Part shown: positions 13,101 through 24,300 of the stretch, in pieces
Layout of the letters: each line of letters opens with the position of its first letter
Position numbering within the stretch: the first letter of the stretch is position 1
Origin: Drosophila miranda
Taxonomy: Eukaryota; Arthropoda; Insecta; Diptera; Drosophilidae
DNA: 64,000 bases
Reading direction: 5' to 3'
Assembly: GCF_003369915.1 (NCBI RefSeq)
Contig: NC_046674.1
Coordinates: forward strand, 17,279,501 to 17,343,500
The notes under the pieces: generated by a model
What the model saw: the letters and a program-made list of their open reading frames with translations, nothing else
Told to the model about the DNA's origin: nothing
The model's database searches: none
Translations under genes and position numbers: made by a program

Positions 13101-14446
13101 CACCAGTAACAATCGGTAATATTGATATCCATACAGTACCACAGAGACCGCAAAACGTTGTACCGCACACACCACCCGCACCGCCCACTCCAGCAGTGGT
13201 GACACGATACGAAACGACTCCACGAACGACTTCCAGACCGACTGTCTACCAGCCATCCACGCCCAGACCCTTCGAAAAGGTCTCCAGTCCACCCATACAA
13301 TACCATACGCCACAGGTGCCCCAACAGCCACCGCCGTACAGACAACCCGTACCACAGACGCCGACGGTGACGACGCCACGACCACAACAATCCTATGTTG
13401 TTGAACCAAAAGTAACGCCACGTCCCTCTCCACCATTGCATGTGCCTGCGTATCCGAACAGCGGCGACACCTGTGTCTGCAACGATAAGACGCACCACTC
13501 ATCGAAAACCACTCAAAGCACCACAAGCACCCACTCCCACACTAGTAACAACTATCCCCAAAATCCTGCCTCTGTTGACTTTAACAAACAATTTTCCGGC
13601 TTCAATGGACAAGCGAACTTTGGCAGCATAATCAATGCCATGTCACTCACACAATTGCCCGTGATACCCCAAGCCCCGGGACAGCCGGCCTTCTATCCGC
13701 CGGATAAGATACCCAAGGGCGCTGTCATCGCTCTCATGCCGGTGGTGATCCTGCCACAGGAGTACTACTCGAATTGCGATGAGAATTCCATATACACAAG
13801 CGACAAGCAGCAGAACAGCATTGTCGATCCCTTCCCGCTGGGCGTGCAGCCAGCGGCCATACCGAATGCCTTCAGCCTGCATTCGGTGTTCACGGGCGGC
13901 GCCCCCAAGGATCAGTGCATGTGTCCCTGTTCCTGCACTCAAAATTTGCCTAGCAGATTGCACAAGAAACGCGAGACGAGCGAAAAGGAGGCCACGGAGG
14001 CGAAGGCCGAGGCGGAGGCGGAGGTCAAGGCTGCTGCCTCTGAGGAGGCAAAAGTAGAGATTAAACCGGTTGCGGCTGCCTCTGAGGAGGCCAACGTAGA
14101 GATTCCAGTCGTTCCTGCTGCCTCTGAAGAGGTTAAGGTGGAGGCTAAGCCCATTCCTGCTGCCTCTGAAGAGGCTAAAGAGGTTCTACCAGTACCAGCA
14201 GCCTCCGAAGAGATTCAAGTGGAGGTTAAGCCCGCTGCAGCAGCCTCTGAAGAACCCAAAGTAGAGGTAAAACCAGTTGCAGCCGCCTCTGAGGAGGTTA
14301 AAGTAGAGATTAAACCAGTGCCAGCCACCGCCGAAGAGCCAAAACCAGCTGCCTCTGAAGAAGCTAAAGTCCTGGCTGATCCACTGCCCGTGGTAAAGGT
14401 CAAGGAGACTAGCGACGACAAGATCAAGGTTGAGACTACAAACTAA
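1868..14446 (+). CDS. Secreted RR-domain (chitin-binding) protein with collagen-like and acidic repeat regions, multi-exon
   Basis: Model exons: 1868-1891, 8018-8150, 9425-9756, 9831-10059, 10122-10652, 11745-11783, 11856-12062, 12129-12191, 12278-12319, 12380-12499, 12567-14446. They join without a frameshift to 3600 nt, or 1199 residues. The first two exons rebuild a signal peptide (MARAVCCM, then [14 protein letters not shown]), probably cleaved near residue 22. Residues ~54-106 match the Rebers-Riddiford cuticle domain: YRYGYDVG, a YGCYGLIDP turn, then [10 protein letters not shown]. Residues ~240-416 are Gly/Asn/Pro-rich. Exons 6-10 encode Gly-Pro-Pro runs with DGKY/GKYVH motifs, all with phase-1 boundaries. 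The last exon is Pro-rich, has two small Cys clusters (DTCVC, CMCPCSC), a dibasic RLHKKR and about eight ASEE-K-VE-KP repeats. RR proteins bind chitin in cuticle; the collagen-like part is probably structural. From memory it may correspond to the D. melanogaster cuticle-type gene next to Lkr (CG10625), which should be checked. Exon 9425 has a weak pyrimidine tract and may be alternative. The joins rest on splice-site reading only. Confidence 0.75.
1892..8017 (+). other. Large first coding intron (6.1 kb) of the RR/collagen-like gene
   Basis: It starts with a strong donor (ATG/GTGAGT) and ends with TTTTCCAG. It splits the signal-peptide coding sequence after eight codons, an arrangement common in insect cuticle genes. 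Inside are T- and A-rich tracts and an 18-nt poly-T near 7760-7780. No nested gene is convincing: the two opposite-strand open frames at 6618-7122 overlap each other and show no domain. An intron this long usually holds enhancers, but none is identifiable here. Confidence 0.6.
8151..9424 (+). repeat. Intron with dense simple repeats
   Basis: This intron lies between the exon carrying the mature N-terminus and the RR exon. It contains (AT)n near 8580-8597, a CAAT/CAAA-type repeat near 8600-8640, a long CT-rich tract from about 8650 to 8735 and A-rich runs with CAA repeats near 8810-8900 and 9355-9385. The 3' end (…AAAAACTAG at 9424) lacks a good pyrimidine tract, which makes the next exon a candidate for regulated inclusion. 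Confidence 0.55.
10653..11744 (+). repeat. Intron with CT, CA and poly-A tracts
   Basis: This intron separates the Gly-rich exon (ends 10652, donor GTTAGC) from the 13-codon exon 11745-11783. It holds a CT repeat near 11078-11092, CA repeats near 11235-11285 and poly-A runs. If the intron is not removed, the reading frame meets TAG at 10655-10657 at once, giving a possible early end after GYVSG. No gene is seen inside. Confidence 0.5.
14029..14370 (+). repeat. Coding tandem repeats, Ala/Glu/Lys/Val-rich acidic tail
   Basis: Within the last exon of the RR/collagen-like gene, a unit of roughly 13-17 codons recurs about eight times with the core AASEE-K-VE-KP. It begins about 25 codons after the dibasic RLHKKR near 13955-13972. 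The tail is strongly charged and low complexity, unlike the Pro-rich part before it. Unit spacing is irregular, so length variation between individuals would be expected. Confidence 0.8.
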
Positions 14447-14914
14447 GACAACGGCCCCGACGTCCTGACGATGAAAAAACCCTCTCCCAGATCCCGCTTT
14501 AAATCCCGCTCCAGAATACTCCTCCAAACTCCTCCCAAATCTCCCCCAAAAAACTAATCCACTTTCCAGTCTTAGCGTCTAAGTGTTTTGAAGTTGAGAA
14601 TCCATTGATGTGTTCGCTTTTTTCTTGTGTTTAATCTGCCTGTCAAATTGTAGTCGAAAATATCTCGCACTTAAGAGAGCGATGATCGAAAATGTGAAAG
14701 AAGAAAACTGTAAGAAAAAAATTGTTTTGTGACATGTTGTTTATTATGCATTTTGTGTATTCTTTTTTTATTTTTTTTTTTAATAATTTCATTTCGTTTT
14801 ATTTCCTTATTTCTTTACCAACTTTAGTTTTTAGTTTATTTAATGTCTACTCTAATCACGATTGAGACGGAATATTGAATTGTTATATGTCAAAAAAGCA
14901 ACTAAATGAAATTA

Positions 14915-14920
14915 AATAAA
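14915..14920 (+). terminator. Candidate poly(A) signal AATAAA of the RR/collagen-like gene
   Basis: AATAAA lies about 470 nt after the stop codon (TAA at 14444-14446), in an AT-rich 3' region with T-rich runs near 14760-14785. It is the first canonical hexamer after the stop that I could find. A cleavage site would be expected 10-30 nt downstream. Confidence 0.5.
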
Positions 14921-14949
14921 ATTTAAGAAAAACAATTTAAAAACGATTT

Positions 14950-17900
14950 TTACTGGGGGAGGGCAAGCGATGGAGAAAGAGAGAGAGAGCCAGCTACGCT
15001 GGGAGAGAGCTAGTGAAGGGAAGAAAGAGATCGAGAGAGAGGTGATACGCCTGCTCAGCTAAGCCACACTGGGAGGAAGATAGAAGTGCCGTAGAGAGCG
15101 CCATTGTGGATGATAAACCAATGATGTGGCGCCCCATAAGCTCATTCGACGTCCACTTTGCCATGACGGTGGCTATAGATATTGGAATGGATTAGGGGAA
15201 TAGTTTTTTGGTGGATGATGTGTGGATGTGATGTTTCCGACCCCAAGAGTTGATTCTATACAGCCATGTCTGTCTCTCCGTCTTGTCTGCTGCCTAGTGC
15301 TCAGAGGCTAATAGAGCTAGAGCTCCAGAGATATCGCACAAATCTATTTGCCCCAGCCACGCGCTTACTAATCTTTTGCTTCTCTCTCTCTTGCATCTGC
15401 ATCTTGCAAGGTGCATCCCCTGTCGGAGGAGAGCGAGATAGCAACACAGCTGGTCTTGGTGTGAGAAACGTGCCAGAGAGAGACAGCTGTAGCGAACAAA
15501 TGGATCAATAAACAGATAAAATATTGTAAAATTCGAAGTGCAGGACTTAATATGGTTCCGCTCTTTCTCTCTATGTTTTTGACCATCTCCTACGACAAGC
15601 GTGAGCCGAACCCCTTCCTAGCATTAGCCAACAAGCCGATACCAAAAGACAGAGAGAGAGACCATGCGGCAGTCCCCGGCTCCGATACCAATACCGGCGT
15701 TAAGTACGGGTATAATAATATTTAAAACACATTGAACAAGTTACATATAAGCTTAATTATATACTGATTGAATACCGGGTGTAAAAGTAGAGCCGCGGCC
15801 CTTGCTGCGAGAACAAAAACCCCTCCAACAGCGTCCAAATTCCGTGTGAGCATTCGTACCGGATGATTAACTAAATTTCCTAAAATTTGGATACAAATTG
15901 ACAGAGAATTCCCGACCGATTCTGCAATTCTGCGATTCTGCAAAGTAAAAAGTTGACGTTGAAGCTCTTAAAGGTGTAAATGTATATATATTTCTCTGGG
16001 AGTTCTCTCTCTCTCTCTCTTTCCCTCTCTCTCTATTTCACGTTGCATTGACGTCAGTGCATTATGTAAGTGGCGCCATCCGTGGGCATTTCGTGGAACT
16101 TTATTCTAATGAAAACTTGAAAAACAAAAATCTCCTAAAAGTAGACTCCGACGTCCGAATATTTAAAGTAAAGTTTATTATTATAATGGTAAAATCTGGA
16201 CTCTACTTCTGGGAAACCATTTTACTGCCTGAAACTTACCTCATTTCAAGTTTTTACCTGACTGGAGCGACTCGGGGCACGGTGTTGAATGCAAATTTGT
16301 TTCTTGGTACAAGCAAAAGCCAGAGAAAGACCGCTTTTGGCTGGAATTCGCCAGCGTAAATCCGAAAATACTCTTAGTCCAGGGTCAGGGGCGAAATGCG
16401 TGGCGTATTAGATTCCAAGATACAAATTTAGAAAATAAAACTTTATGGAAAAATAAGTGAGAATTATGTTCATCGATTCCCTGCTGGCCAGAGCGTTTTC
16501 AAGGGTGCAATGCCCGATTCTGCGGTGCTGATAGATGTTGCACGCATTTGTTGTAGGGTCGTCTCTTGGTCGAGGTTTTTGCTTGCTTCTCCCCTTCCGC
16601 CGCCAAATATCGAGAGAGTATTGGAAGTGGTATTTAAGGGGAGAAAATCAGGAGGAAAAAAAGAAAGCGAAAGTCACAAACAGTGGCAATGGTGTGGCAG
16701 GGCTTTGCTCTTGGAGTCTGTTCCGACTGCGCCACCTAGGATTAGGATTATAAAACGTCAAGTGCATGCTGCGTCCGAGCGAGACTCTGGACAGAGAATG
16801 CAAAAGCAAAATAAGCTAAAATAAGCACCCACACTCAGAATCGAATGCAAAATGAGATGTATGGGTTGGGATACAATGCAAACGATGGAAATACAACTTA
16901 ATCATGCTCCAGTCCAGGGACAGCAGCATGTGGGTCTTTATCTCAAGTTCTTAGGGCTTAGGTCCATCCTAGATCCTCCTGTTGGGCAGGTGGGCTGGGT
17001 GGAGGGAGCCAGCACGTTTGGGTGGCCCTTCATCGCCAACGAGTGGAACGCAGAGGTATCTGGCGATGTCTGCTTTGGAGATCCAACGCAGCTCTTTTCT
17101 GATTCTCACCAGGTTTGTTTTCGCAGCTCCCAGACAGGGGCTTTGTAGATCAGGACTTTATTTTTCCGGTTGAGCTTGTGGCCCTCTTTCGAGGCTTGCT
17201 CTCAAGTTGGATTCTGCTTCCAGACTCTAATTTCGATGACCATCGTTGGCTGTAGTTCTTGTTTCTCCAACAAAAAAAAAAAGATCTTTAAACGATTGTT
17301 TTGCCTTTGCGTAATATTTAGCCTTCGAATTGATGTGTAACCCAGTTTTTTGGGGGGGCTTTGGATGGATTTTACGACCATGTGACAAGTCAATAGCTGA
17401 AGATGTGTAATGCCCGCATGGTAACACCCCATATAGCATTTCACACATTGTTTCTTTTGCCCCTTTTTGAGGTGTGGCCACCTCTGCAGTTAAGGGACCA
17501 GCGGTGCGAGTACTGCAGAGTTTTATGAATGAAAAACTTCCACAATGATTATGAAATCTAGAGTGTATTCTGTTCGGTAATTATGCAAGACCCAGCCCGC
17601 ACCGCACACCATTCAAGAGTCAAGTCTTTTAAATATTTGTGCAACAAACTTTCTGTGGATAATTGGAATTAAAGATATACTAAGCAAGCAAGAGCGGCCC
17701 ACTTGAAAGAAATTCGATCTGTGAACTGTGGATAAACAAAGAGATAGAGAGAGAGCGAGAGAGAGAGATAGAGAGAGAGGATTATCGAAGCGGAGGTTGT
17801 TTCGTTTTGACTATTTGTGTTTGCTAAAGTTATCTGAAAGGTAAATAGCTCTACGAAAAATTAAACACGCACTGACTCCAAAATGAGGCATTTATTTTGT

Positions 17901-18290
17901 CACTTTGCGAATATTATTTTATAATGCCACATAATCGCACAAAAAGTGTCTAGAATTGAGTATCATTTGGGGGTGGAGTTGGGGTTGCAGTTCTGTCTGT
18001 CTCTCAAACAGAAGTTCTCTCTGGGTATTTTTTTGAACGAAACGTTTTGGCCATGTTTACATGACGTATGAGTAATAATACTGAACTTGAGACAAACAAC
18101 AAAACAAAACAACAAAAAGTGCGACAAGTGCGAGAGTTCGCGGTGGAAGGGGCTTTGGATGGGGCTGTTGGGAGCTCTTTGTTTGTCTCTGTGTGTCGGC
18201 GGTGTCGTTGCTGTATCTTTGTATCTCTGCTGGCGGGGGTACGGTAAGCGCGACTTGAAGTTTGAGGAACGTAGCAACTCAGCCGTAAAA
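14950..18290. other. Intergenic DNA, no convincing gene; repeat fragments
   Basis: This is the spacer between the RR/collagen-like gene and the small Tyr-rich gene. It has purine-rich GA tracts (14975-15045, 17735-17780), CT tracts (about 16000-16030), a degraded INE-1/DINE-1-like piece near 15250-15370 and a stretch from 15.6 to 16.4 kb that may be an LTR-retroelement remnant. Open frames of 60-140 codons occur on both strands but overlap one another, lack domains and are rejected. Confidence 0.5.
15246..15370 (+). mobile_element. Degraded INE-1/DINE-1-like fragment
   Basis: The order of motifs 'agccatgtctgtc...', a Cys-rich CCGTC stretch, 'agtgctcagaggctaatagagctagagc' matches the internal part of the better elements at 27.0 and 46.3-47.4 kb (there 'gcctagcgctcagagactataaaagctagagc'). 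The ends are not recognisable, so it looks old or truncated. Confidence 0.45.
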
Positions 18291-18297
18291 TGAAAAA

Positions 18298-18327
18298 TAT
18301 AAATTGGCCTCTCCGTCTGAGAAGCAG
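18298..18327 (+). promoter_or_regulatory. Candidate TATA promoter of the small Tyr-rich gene
   Basis: TATAAA at 18298-18303 is followed 28 nt later by a weak initiator-like CAGA (A at 18326). The ATG of the downstream gene is at 18454, leaving a leader of about 128 nt. The TATA box is a perfect match; the initiator is not, so the start site is approximate. Confidence 0.4.
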
Positions 18328-18453
18328 AATTATTTAACGTACAACTGTCGCTGTGAATAGACGTTGTCTTGCCTACCACTGGGCCTCTCCGAATCCAAAG
18401 AAGTTCCTTTACTTTCCTTTTTTTTTTTGCTGTTGCTGTTGCGTCCTACAAAT

Positions 18454-19201
18454 ATGTTCAAGCTATTTATGCTAATGGTGAGTGTTTGTTGGTCCAATTT
18501 GCTGTTCATTTCCATAAACAAAAAAACCTGTTTTCTGGCAGTTTGCGTTGCTTGCAGGCGCCTGGAGCGTGAGCCTGCCCCCCGCACAGGTGGGCGTGGG
18601 CACCACCAGGACAACAGGCGGAGATTTGGCCACGGCCGAGACCTCAGCAAAGTGTTAGTCTTCCATCGGTAGAGGCATGCATGTGTATTTATACATTGGA
18701 CTCTCCTTTTTTTTTTCAGTTTTGAATCTTTTTGGTGGCGGCTCTGGTGGATATCCAAACTATGGCTATAATTATCAGCGACCGACATATCCTGGCTACA
18801 ATTATGGCTACAACAACAACGGATATTATGGCAATTCTGGCAGCTATTATCCCACTTCAGGAGGGAGCTATTATCCCACTACTAGCGGCAGCTATTATCC
18901 CACAACTGGAGGCAGTTATTATCCCACGACTGGCAGCTATCCGAGCACTAGCGGCAGCTATTATCCCACAACAAATATCCTGGGCTCTCAGGGAGGCTAT
19001 GCCGGCTACGGCGGCTATGGAGGTAATGGCGGTTTAAGGCAATACTCGGGCTATTGGCAGCGTGACTATCAGGGCCAGCGGAATCGCGGCTATGGCTACT
19101 ACGAGAACACAGATCGTTTGGGCCTGCCAGAGCATCGCCAGCAGACGCCAGATCGTTCTTATGGCTATGGTTCCTCCTCCTCGTATCGCGGCTATGACTA
19201 A
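18454..19201 (+). CDS. Small secreted Gly/Tyr-rich protein with YYPT repeats
   Basis: Exons 18454-18477, 18542-18653 and 18720-19201 join in frame to 205 codons. Introns are 64 and 66 nt, with donors GTGAGT and GTTAGT and acceptors TTCTGGCAG and a long T-tract CAG. Exon 1 plus the start of exon 2 give a signal peptide (MFKLFMLMFALLAGAWS). A short Thr/Gly-rich segment follows, then a Tyr/Gly region with NYGYN motifs. At about residues 83-130 a repeat of GSYYPTT type recurs five or six times. The C-terminus is rich in Gly, Tyr, Arg and Ser and ends YRGYD. There is no known enzymatic domain. The composition resembles insect cuticle, eggshell or silk-like matrix proteins, and the signal peptide split by a first intron is shared with the RR gene upstream. 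Function not identified. Confidence 0.75.
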
Positions 19202-19325
19202 GTATCTTTCTGTGATCATCCGTTTGTCGCTTTGTTATTGCCTTTTGTTATGTATTTTAATCAACTTTTTTCTTCTTCTTCTACTCCTTCATCTCTCTCT
19301 CTCCTCTCTCATTTCATTCTATAAC

Positions 19326-19331
19326 AATAAA
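19326..19331 (+). terminator. Candidate poly(A) signal AATAAA of the Tyr-rich gene
   Basis: AATAAA occurs 125 nt after the stop (TAA 19199-19201), in an AT-rich region. It is the first canonical signal downstream. Confidence 0.5.
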
Positions 19332-20792
19332 ACAAAATCTGCAACTAATTTAATTTTGCTTATAATTCATTTGTTGCCTTGTCGTTAAACATTCGAAATT
19401 ACCAACGGATATGCCCAATTGCACATTAATTCATTCATTCACTCATTCACTCATTCATTTGTTGCTTATCTCTCAGATACAGTGGCCGCTTAAAAGTATC
19501 TTATGGTTTTTATTTGTGCAACTCTTTTTAATGCCTCAAAATCCTCTACATTTATTTTTCAGGCTACAGACAGACTTATGGCTAAGACTTCTTCTTCAGA
19601 TGTCACGCTTCGGCACACCCACACACAGACACACACACACCCACACATACACACACAAGTATCGTAAAACTTTTATAAACAATTTATTAGGCAACATCTT
19701 GTGGCATGGAATTTTGCAACCCACATCTACGTCCACATTTTACTGGAGACATCAGCTTCGTTTTTTTTTAATGTTTTTTTTTTATATATTTTAAGTAAAG
19801 TCATGTTTATGTTATCCCCCGCCCACCGCTCTGTCCCCACCCACTCGTAAATGCAGTGAAGCTCCAGTTTCCTTGGGAAAATGCATTCACGAAGAGCCTG
19901 TGCTGCTGCTGCTGCTCCTCCGGAGTTGCTGAGAGGCGTTCAGAGCAATTTGAGATAAGATAATAGATTTCTCTTGTTAAATAAAGCAATATTTTTGCAA
20001 AGAATTCACGGGTGTGTGTGTGTGTGTGTGTCGGTGTATCCTTGGGAAAATGAAGCTAAAAATAATATTTTTAAATAATCTCAGCACCGAAGAAGGGTTA
20101 AAGCTACTAAATGTGGCATATACTCCATTAGCTTTTCCACAAGTTTTCTTTAAATTTGTTGTGGCAGCTAAACCAAAATGGAAAATTAAATGGGTATATT
20201 TTTCATACATATTTTTGTTGAAATTCCAAACCATTTATTGTGGAAAACATTGCCTTGAAGCAAATTCCTTGCAAAAAACTAGACAAAGAAAAAGGGAGGG
20301 AGGGTAAAAGTTTTCCTTTCAAAAATTTCTGGAAAATTGTCTAGGAAATCGTCAGAACAGACATTGAAAAGAATTCCACAGCAATTAAAATTGAGTTCAT
20401 TTTATTTGGTAATTTTCCCTTACGGCAAAAAACAAACACATATGACAACACTCGGAAAAGAATTCCACACTCGTTTTCATTCATTTGCTATTTGCCATTT
20501 GTTTCGTAGTTGGTTCCATTCGAATGCGCAGCTCCCTTCCGTGCAGTCATAAAAAAAGCGAACAGCAGAAGCCCAAACAAAGATACAAAGCCTCTGAGAT
20601 GCTAGAGATACGGCTACAGCTACATAATTTGATGATGTGCATAAAATACCAATGAAAATAAAGAGTTTTGTTTGGGGGGCTACAAACCTATGGACACCCT
20701 AGAAGAAGGGCATTCACAGATGTATAGAGGTATACATTTATGTGATTGAAGGGCAACAGAAGGTATACAAAATTTGTATATTCTAAACGCAG
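19332..20792. other. No gene seen; simple repeats
   Basis: The stretch holds TCATTCATTCAC-type repeats (about 19428-19460), CA-rich repeats (19607-19655), a CTG run (about 19900-19915) and a GT repeat (20011-20031). A possible alternative last exon of the Tyr-rich gene begins at 19563 (see findings). Other open frames are short and featureless. Confidence 0.5.
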
Positions 20793-21330
20793 TTTAGGGA
20801 GAAATTAGAAATACACTTGATAAGCTCTTAAGAAAAAAAAATATTGAAAAATAATTATAATACAAATAATAATAATAATAAAAGGAATAAAGTAGTAAAA
20901 GAATAATAGTAAAAATAATCAAATTTAAAAAAAATAAATACAATAAGAAAAATAATAAATAAATAAAAAAAAATAAATAAAAGGAATAAAATTATTTAGG
21001 GAGAAATTAGAAATACACTTGATAAACTCTTAAAAAAAAAGATATATTAAAAAATAATAATAATAAAAATAATAGTAATAAAAATAATAATAATAAAAAG
21101 AATAAAATTATTTAGGGAGAAATTAGAAATTAAACTTAAAAAACTCTTGAAAAAATAATAATAATATATAATATAATAATAATATAAATAAAAGTAATAA
21201 ACATAATAATAATACAAATAATTATAATTATAATAATAATAAAATAAAATATCATATATAATTAAAAAATAAAATTAGTATTAGTGTTAATAATAAATAT
21301 ATTAGTCATAATGAAAATATTAGTCATACT
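20793..21330. repeat. AT-rich block with a ~43-bp motif in three copies inside AAT-type repeats
   Basis: A motif beginning TTTAGGGAGAAATTAGAAAT and continuing to a CTCTTGA/CTCTTAA-poly-A end occurs at about 20793-20838, 20995-21039 and 21111-21153. Between the copies are runs of AATAAT/AAATAA. The block is almost pure A/T and seems to have grown by repeated local duplication. No coding capacity. Confidence 0.75.
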
Positions 21331-24300
21331 AAAAATTTTAGAACAAGAAAATCATTCTGTTTAAATGAACATACAGTAGAACAACTGTGGCGTTAGGAAT
21401 ATATGTATATATGAAATAAATAAATAAAATAATTTGTATAAAATAATAAATGGGGATTAAACACACAATTGTTGAGGCTAATCACGAATGGAAATATATA
21501 TTTCGATACACGAATAATCTGACATTTCTACAATTTGGTGGAGGAATAAAGGATAAAAAGGAATATTTTGCACGGCAAAAATCCTCCACCGAAAGAGAGA
21601 CAGTCGCCAGCCGCTCCTCAAACACAGAACACCCTCTCATCCAGGGTGTACCCATTTCGTATGGAATATTTTCCCCTAGAATGTTTAGAATACAAGAAAA
21701 AAACAATAACAAGCGGCGATTCCGTAGGTCATTAAAGAACTGAATATTATGGCATCAAATGGAATTGAGCGCAAAAAAAAGAGTTCATTTTATTTGCGTC
21801 TTCTTCATCTTTGCTGGTGGTGTTTTTTATTCGAGTCTTAATTCATTTTTCAATGTTTGTTATTGCCCGCTGTACACGATACGCGATACACGATGCTGTG
21901 CTCCACATTAAAGGCAAATAGAAATAATTAAAGCGCCCCGCGCGCGAAAAACTACAATAAATAAAACACCACTGAAAGCCGATAAAAGTATTCATATCTG
22001 AGGGAAATGGAATTATTTATTTGCCAAGCGGCTTCGGACTAAATGCCGCCTGCACTGCATCACGCGCTCAAAATCTAATGTTAACAACATTTTAATTAAT
22101 AAAAGCCGAAACCCGGCGCTCCACAAACAACAACAAATAATGCAAAAATTATTGCATGTACGGAAAGCCGCCTCGTTGGGGACTCTGTACAAATATTTGT
22201 ATGGCATAATATACTATTTTTGTATTTAGGTCTGCGGGAAAAAAATACTACAATAATAGCGAAAATCGTTTATTACATACTGGCCCTGAAAGGTATTCAG
22301 CTCCTTGGGCCCCTATCTAGGGCTTTGTTCTAAAGAAGTTGATGGCAGGGGGCTTCTGGTGCAGGATTCTAGACACCATTTCATAGCCATTTAAAGACTG
22401 TTGCAGGCCGACGAGTATTTTAAGTGCAGTCCCAATTCCCAATAAAATTTCCAGAAAAGGCTCAAAGGCATATCAACTTTTGGGAATTTCCCATAGCCAA
22501 ACCTCAGCCCGACAGCTGCTTCCTGTCACGTACTATCTGCTGCTGAAAGTAGGAGAAAACTAGGGGAGCACAGGGCAAAGGAAGGATTATGGCGAAAACT
22601 TGTTCATGGCACTCTATAATTTGCAGCTGCTGCACAGCAACTTTCACTGCCACACCCCACCCCCGAGATCCGTGGTAATTGGTTGAACGAACTTGAGAAC
22701 TTCTTAAGAAATAAAATGTATATGAAGTCCGTTGTCATACGAACTGGTTAAAATAGGAATGGTGTGTGCCTCGTCGTTATCCCAACAGCAAAAATTGAGC
22801 TGCCAGAAAAAACTTGACATTCAGCCAAATGAGGGGCTTATGTTTTTTTTGTCTTCCACAGAAAGAGGGTCCGAAAATTGTGTGCCTTCAAATGATAATC
22901 CCCCCGTCGAAACCATCAAGGGGTTAAGCGGCATTCAATGCGGAGAAACTGAATTTCCAATCAAATTTTGTAGGTCTCCAGAGCGTATGCTTAACCTTGA
23001 TGGATAGCCATGAAAAAGGGGGAAATTCTGTGAAAGAAATGCCAACGCCCCTCTTCTATGCCGTCTATATGATGGCTCTCAATCCATTAGCAGCACACAC
23101 ACCTTCTGAAACCAGTTGGGATCCTTGCGGACAGCTGTACCCTGCTACCGTGTCAAAGTCAGATACGAAGATACCTGCTAATCAACAATTAGCTGCTTCT
23201 TTACTAATTTTGTCTCTCGATTTGATTCGATTCGATTCGCCAAGCAAGTTCCATTTATATGGCATGCTTAACCAATTAACACCCCCCAAAGGGGCGCCAC
23301 GTGCTTGCGGGTCCCAGTGTTCCAAAGTCCAAAAATCCGTGCAACGAAAGCGCAAAGGAAAAGATGATTTTGCTCTGCAGAACAAACTAATGATTGCCCC
23401 AGCACGTGCCACTGCCACATCGGAAGGAAGTCAGACAATAAATAAACAATGATTCAGAATCATTATCATATTTCCATTTTGTTTTGTTTTGTTTGATTTT
23501 CCCATTAACGGGAGAAAGACGCCTGGAATGGGAGTGTCTGCCTGCCCTAATGGAATCGATTTAAAGGATGTAAATCAAAGCCAATTGCTTGTTAAAATTC
23601 GCTGTCTGCAGCGATGCGGAATTTATACATAAATGCATTTAATTATAGCCATAAAAAAAAGGGAATCCAAACAAAAGTTACGTGAAAATCATTCGGAAAA
23701 TTATTCATGGGAGGTTTTATCGAGTCTCTCGACATTCAGGAAGAGACTCACTTAACGAGTGAAATAATCAAAAAACAGACCCCTCACCCATCCACCAATT
23801 TTTTGGGTTTATCGGGAGAAAATTGAAGTGTATACGGGAGACCGCGCCACGATGCTCAATGATTGAGCAAATGAATATATTTTCCCAATAAAAATAAAGT
23901 CAAACCAGTTGAAACGTTGGAGCACAGGCGCAAGTGTCTCGACATTGGGATACCCTAAGGTATTCGGCAATCTGGACTCAAGAGCGCTTTGGGCTGCCAT
24001 CAAGAGTGTTCGAAGGCCAGGTGTTCAATGAGCAAAGCTGGATTTCTTCATTCTGGCTGTCATAAGGGTCTGATCGGCATTTCAAATGGTGCAAAGGTTG
24101 GGAGGTAGGCTCGCTAGGAGCCTGTATCCTGTCCGGATACAAACTTTTCAAACTTCCTGGTGGAAACCAACTTCCTTCCCGCATCTCTGGTTGTCATACT
24201 CTTTGAGATCAGGACTTTAAATGATGGCTATACCCCCTTTGTAGTATACTCTAGTAGTACCGCCTAAAATAAAGTAATAATTGAATTAATTAAACAAAAT

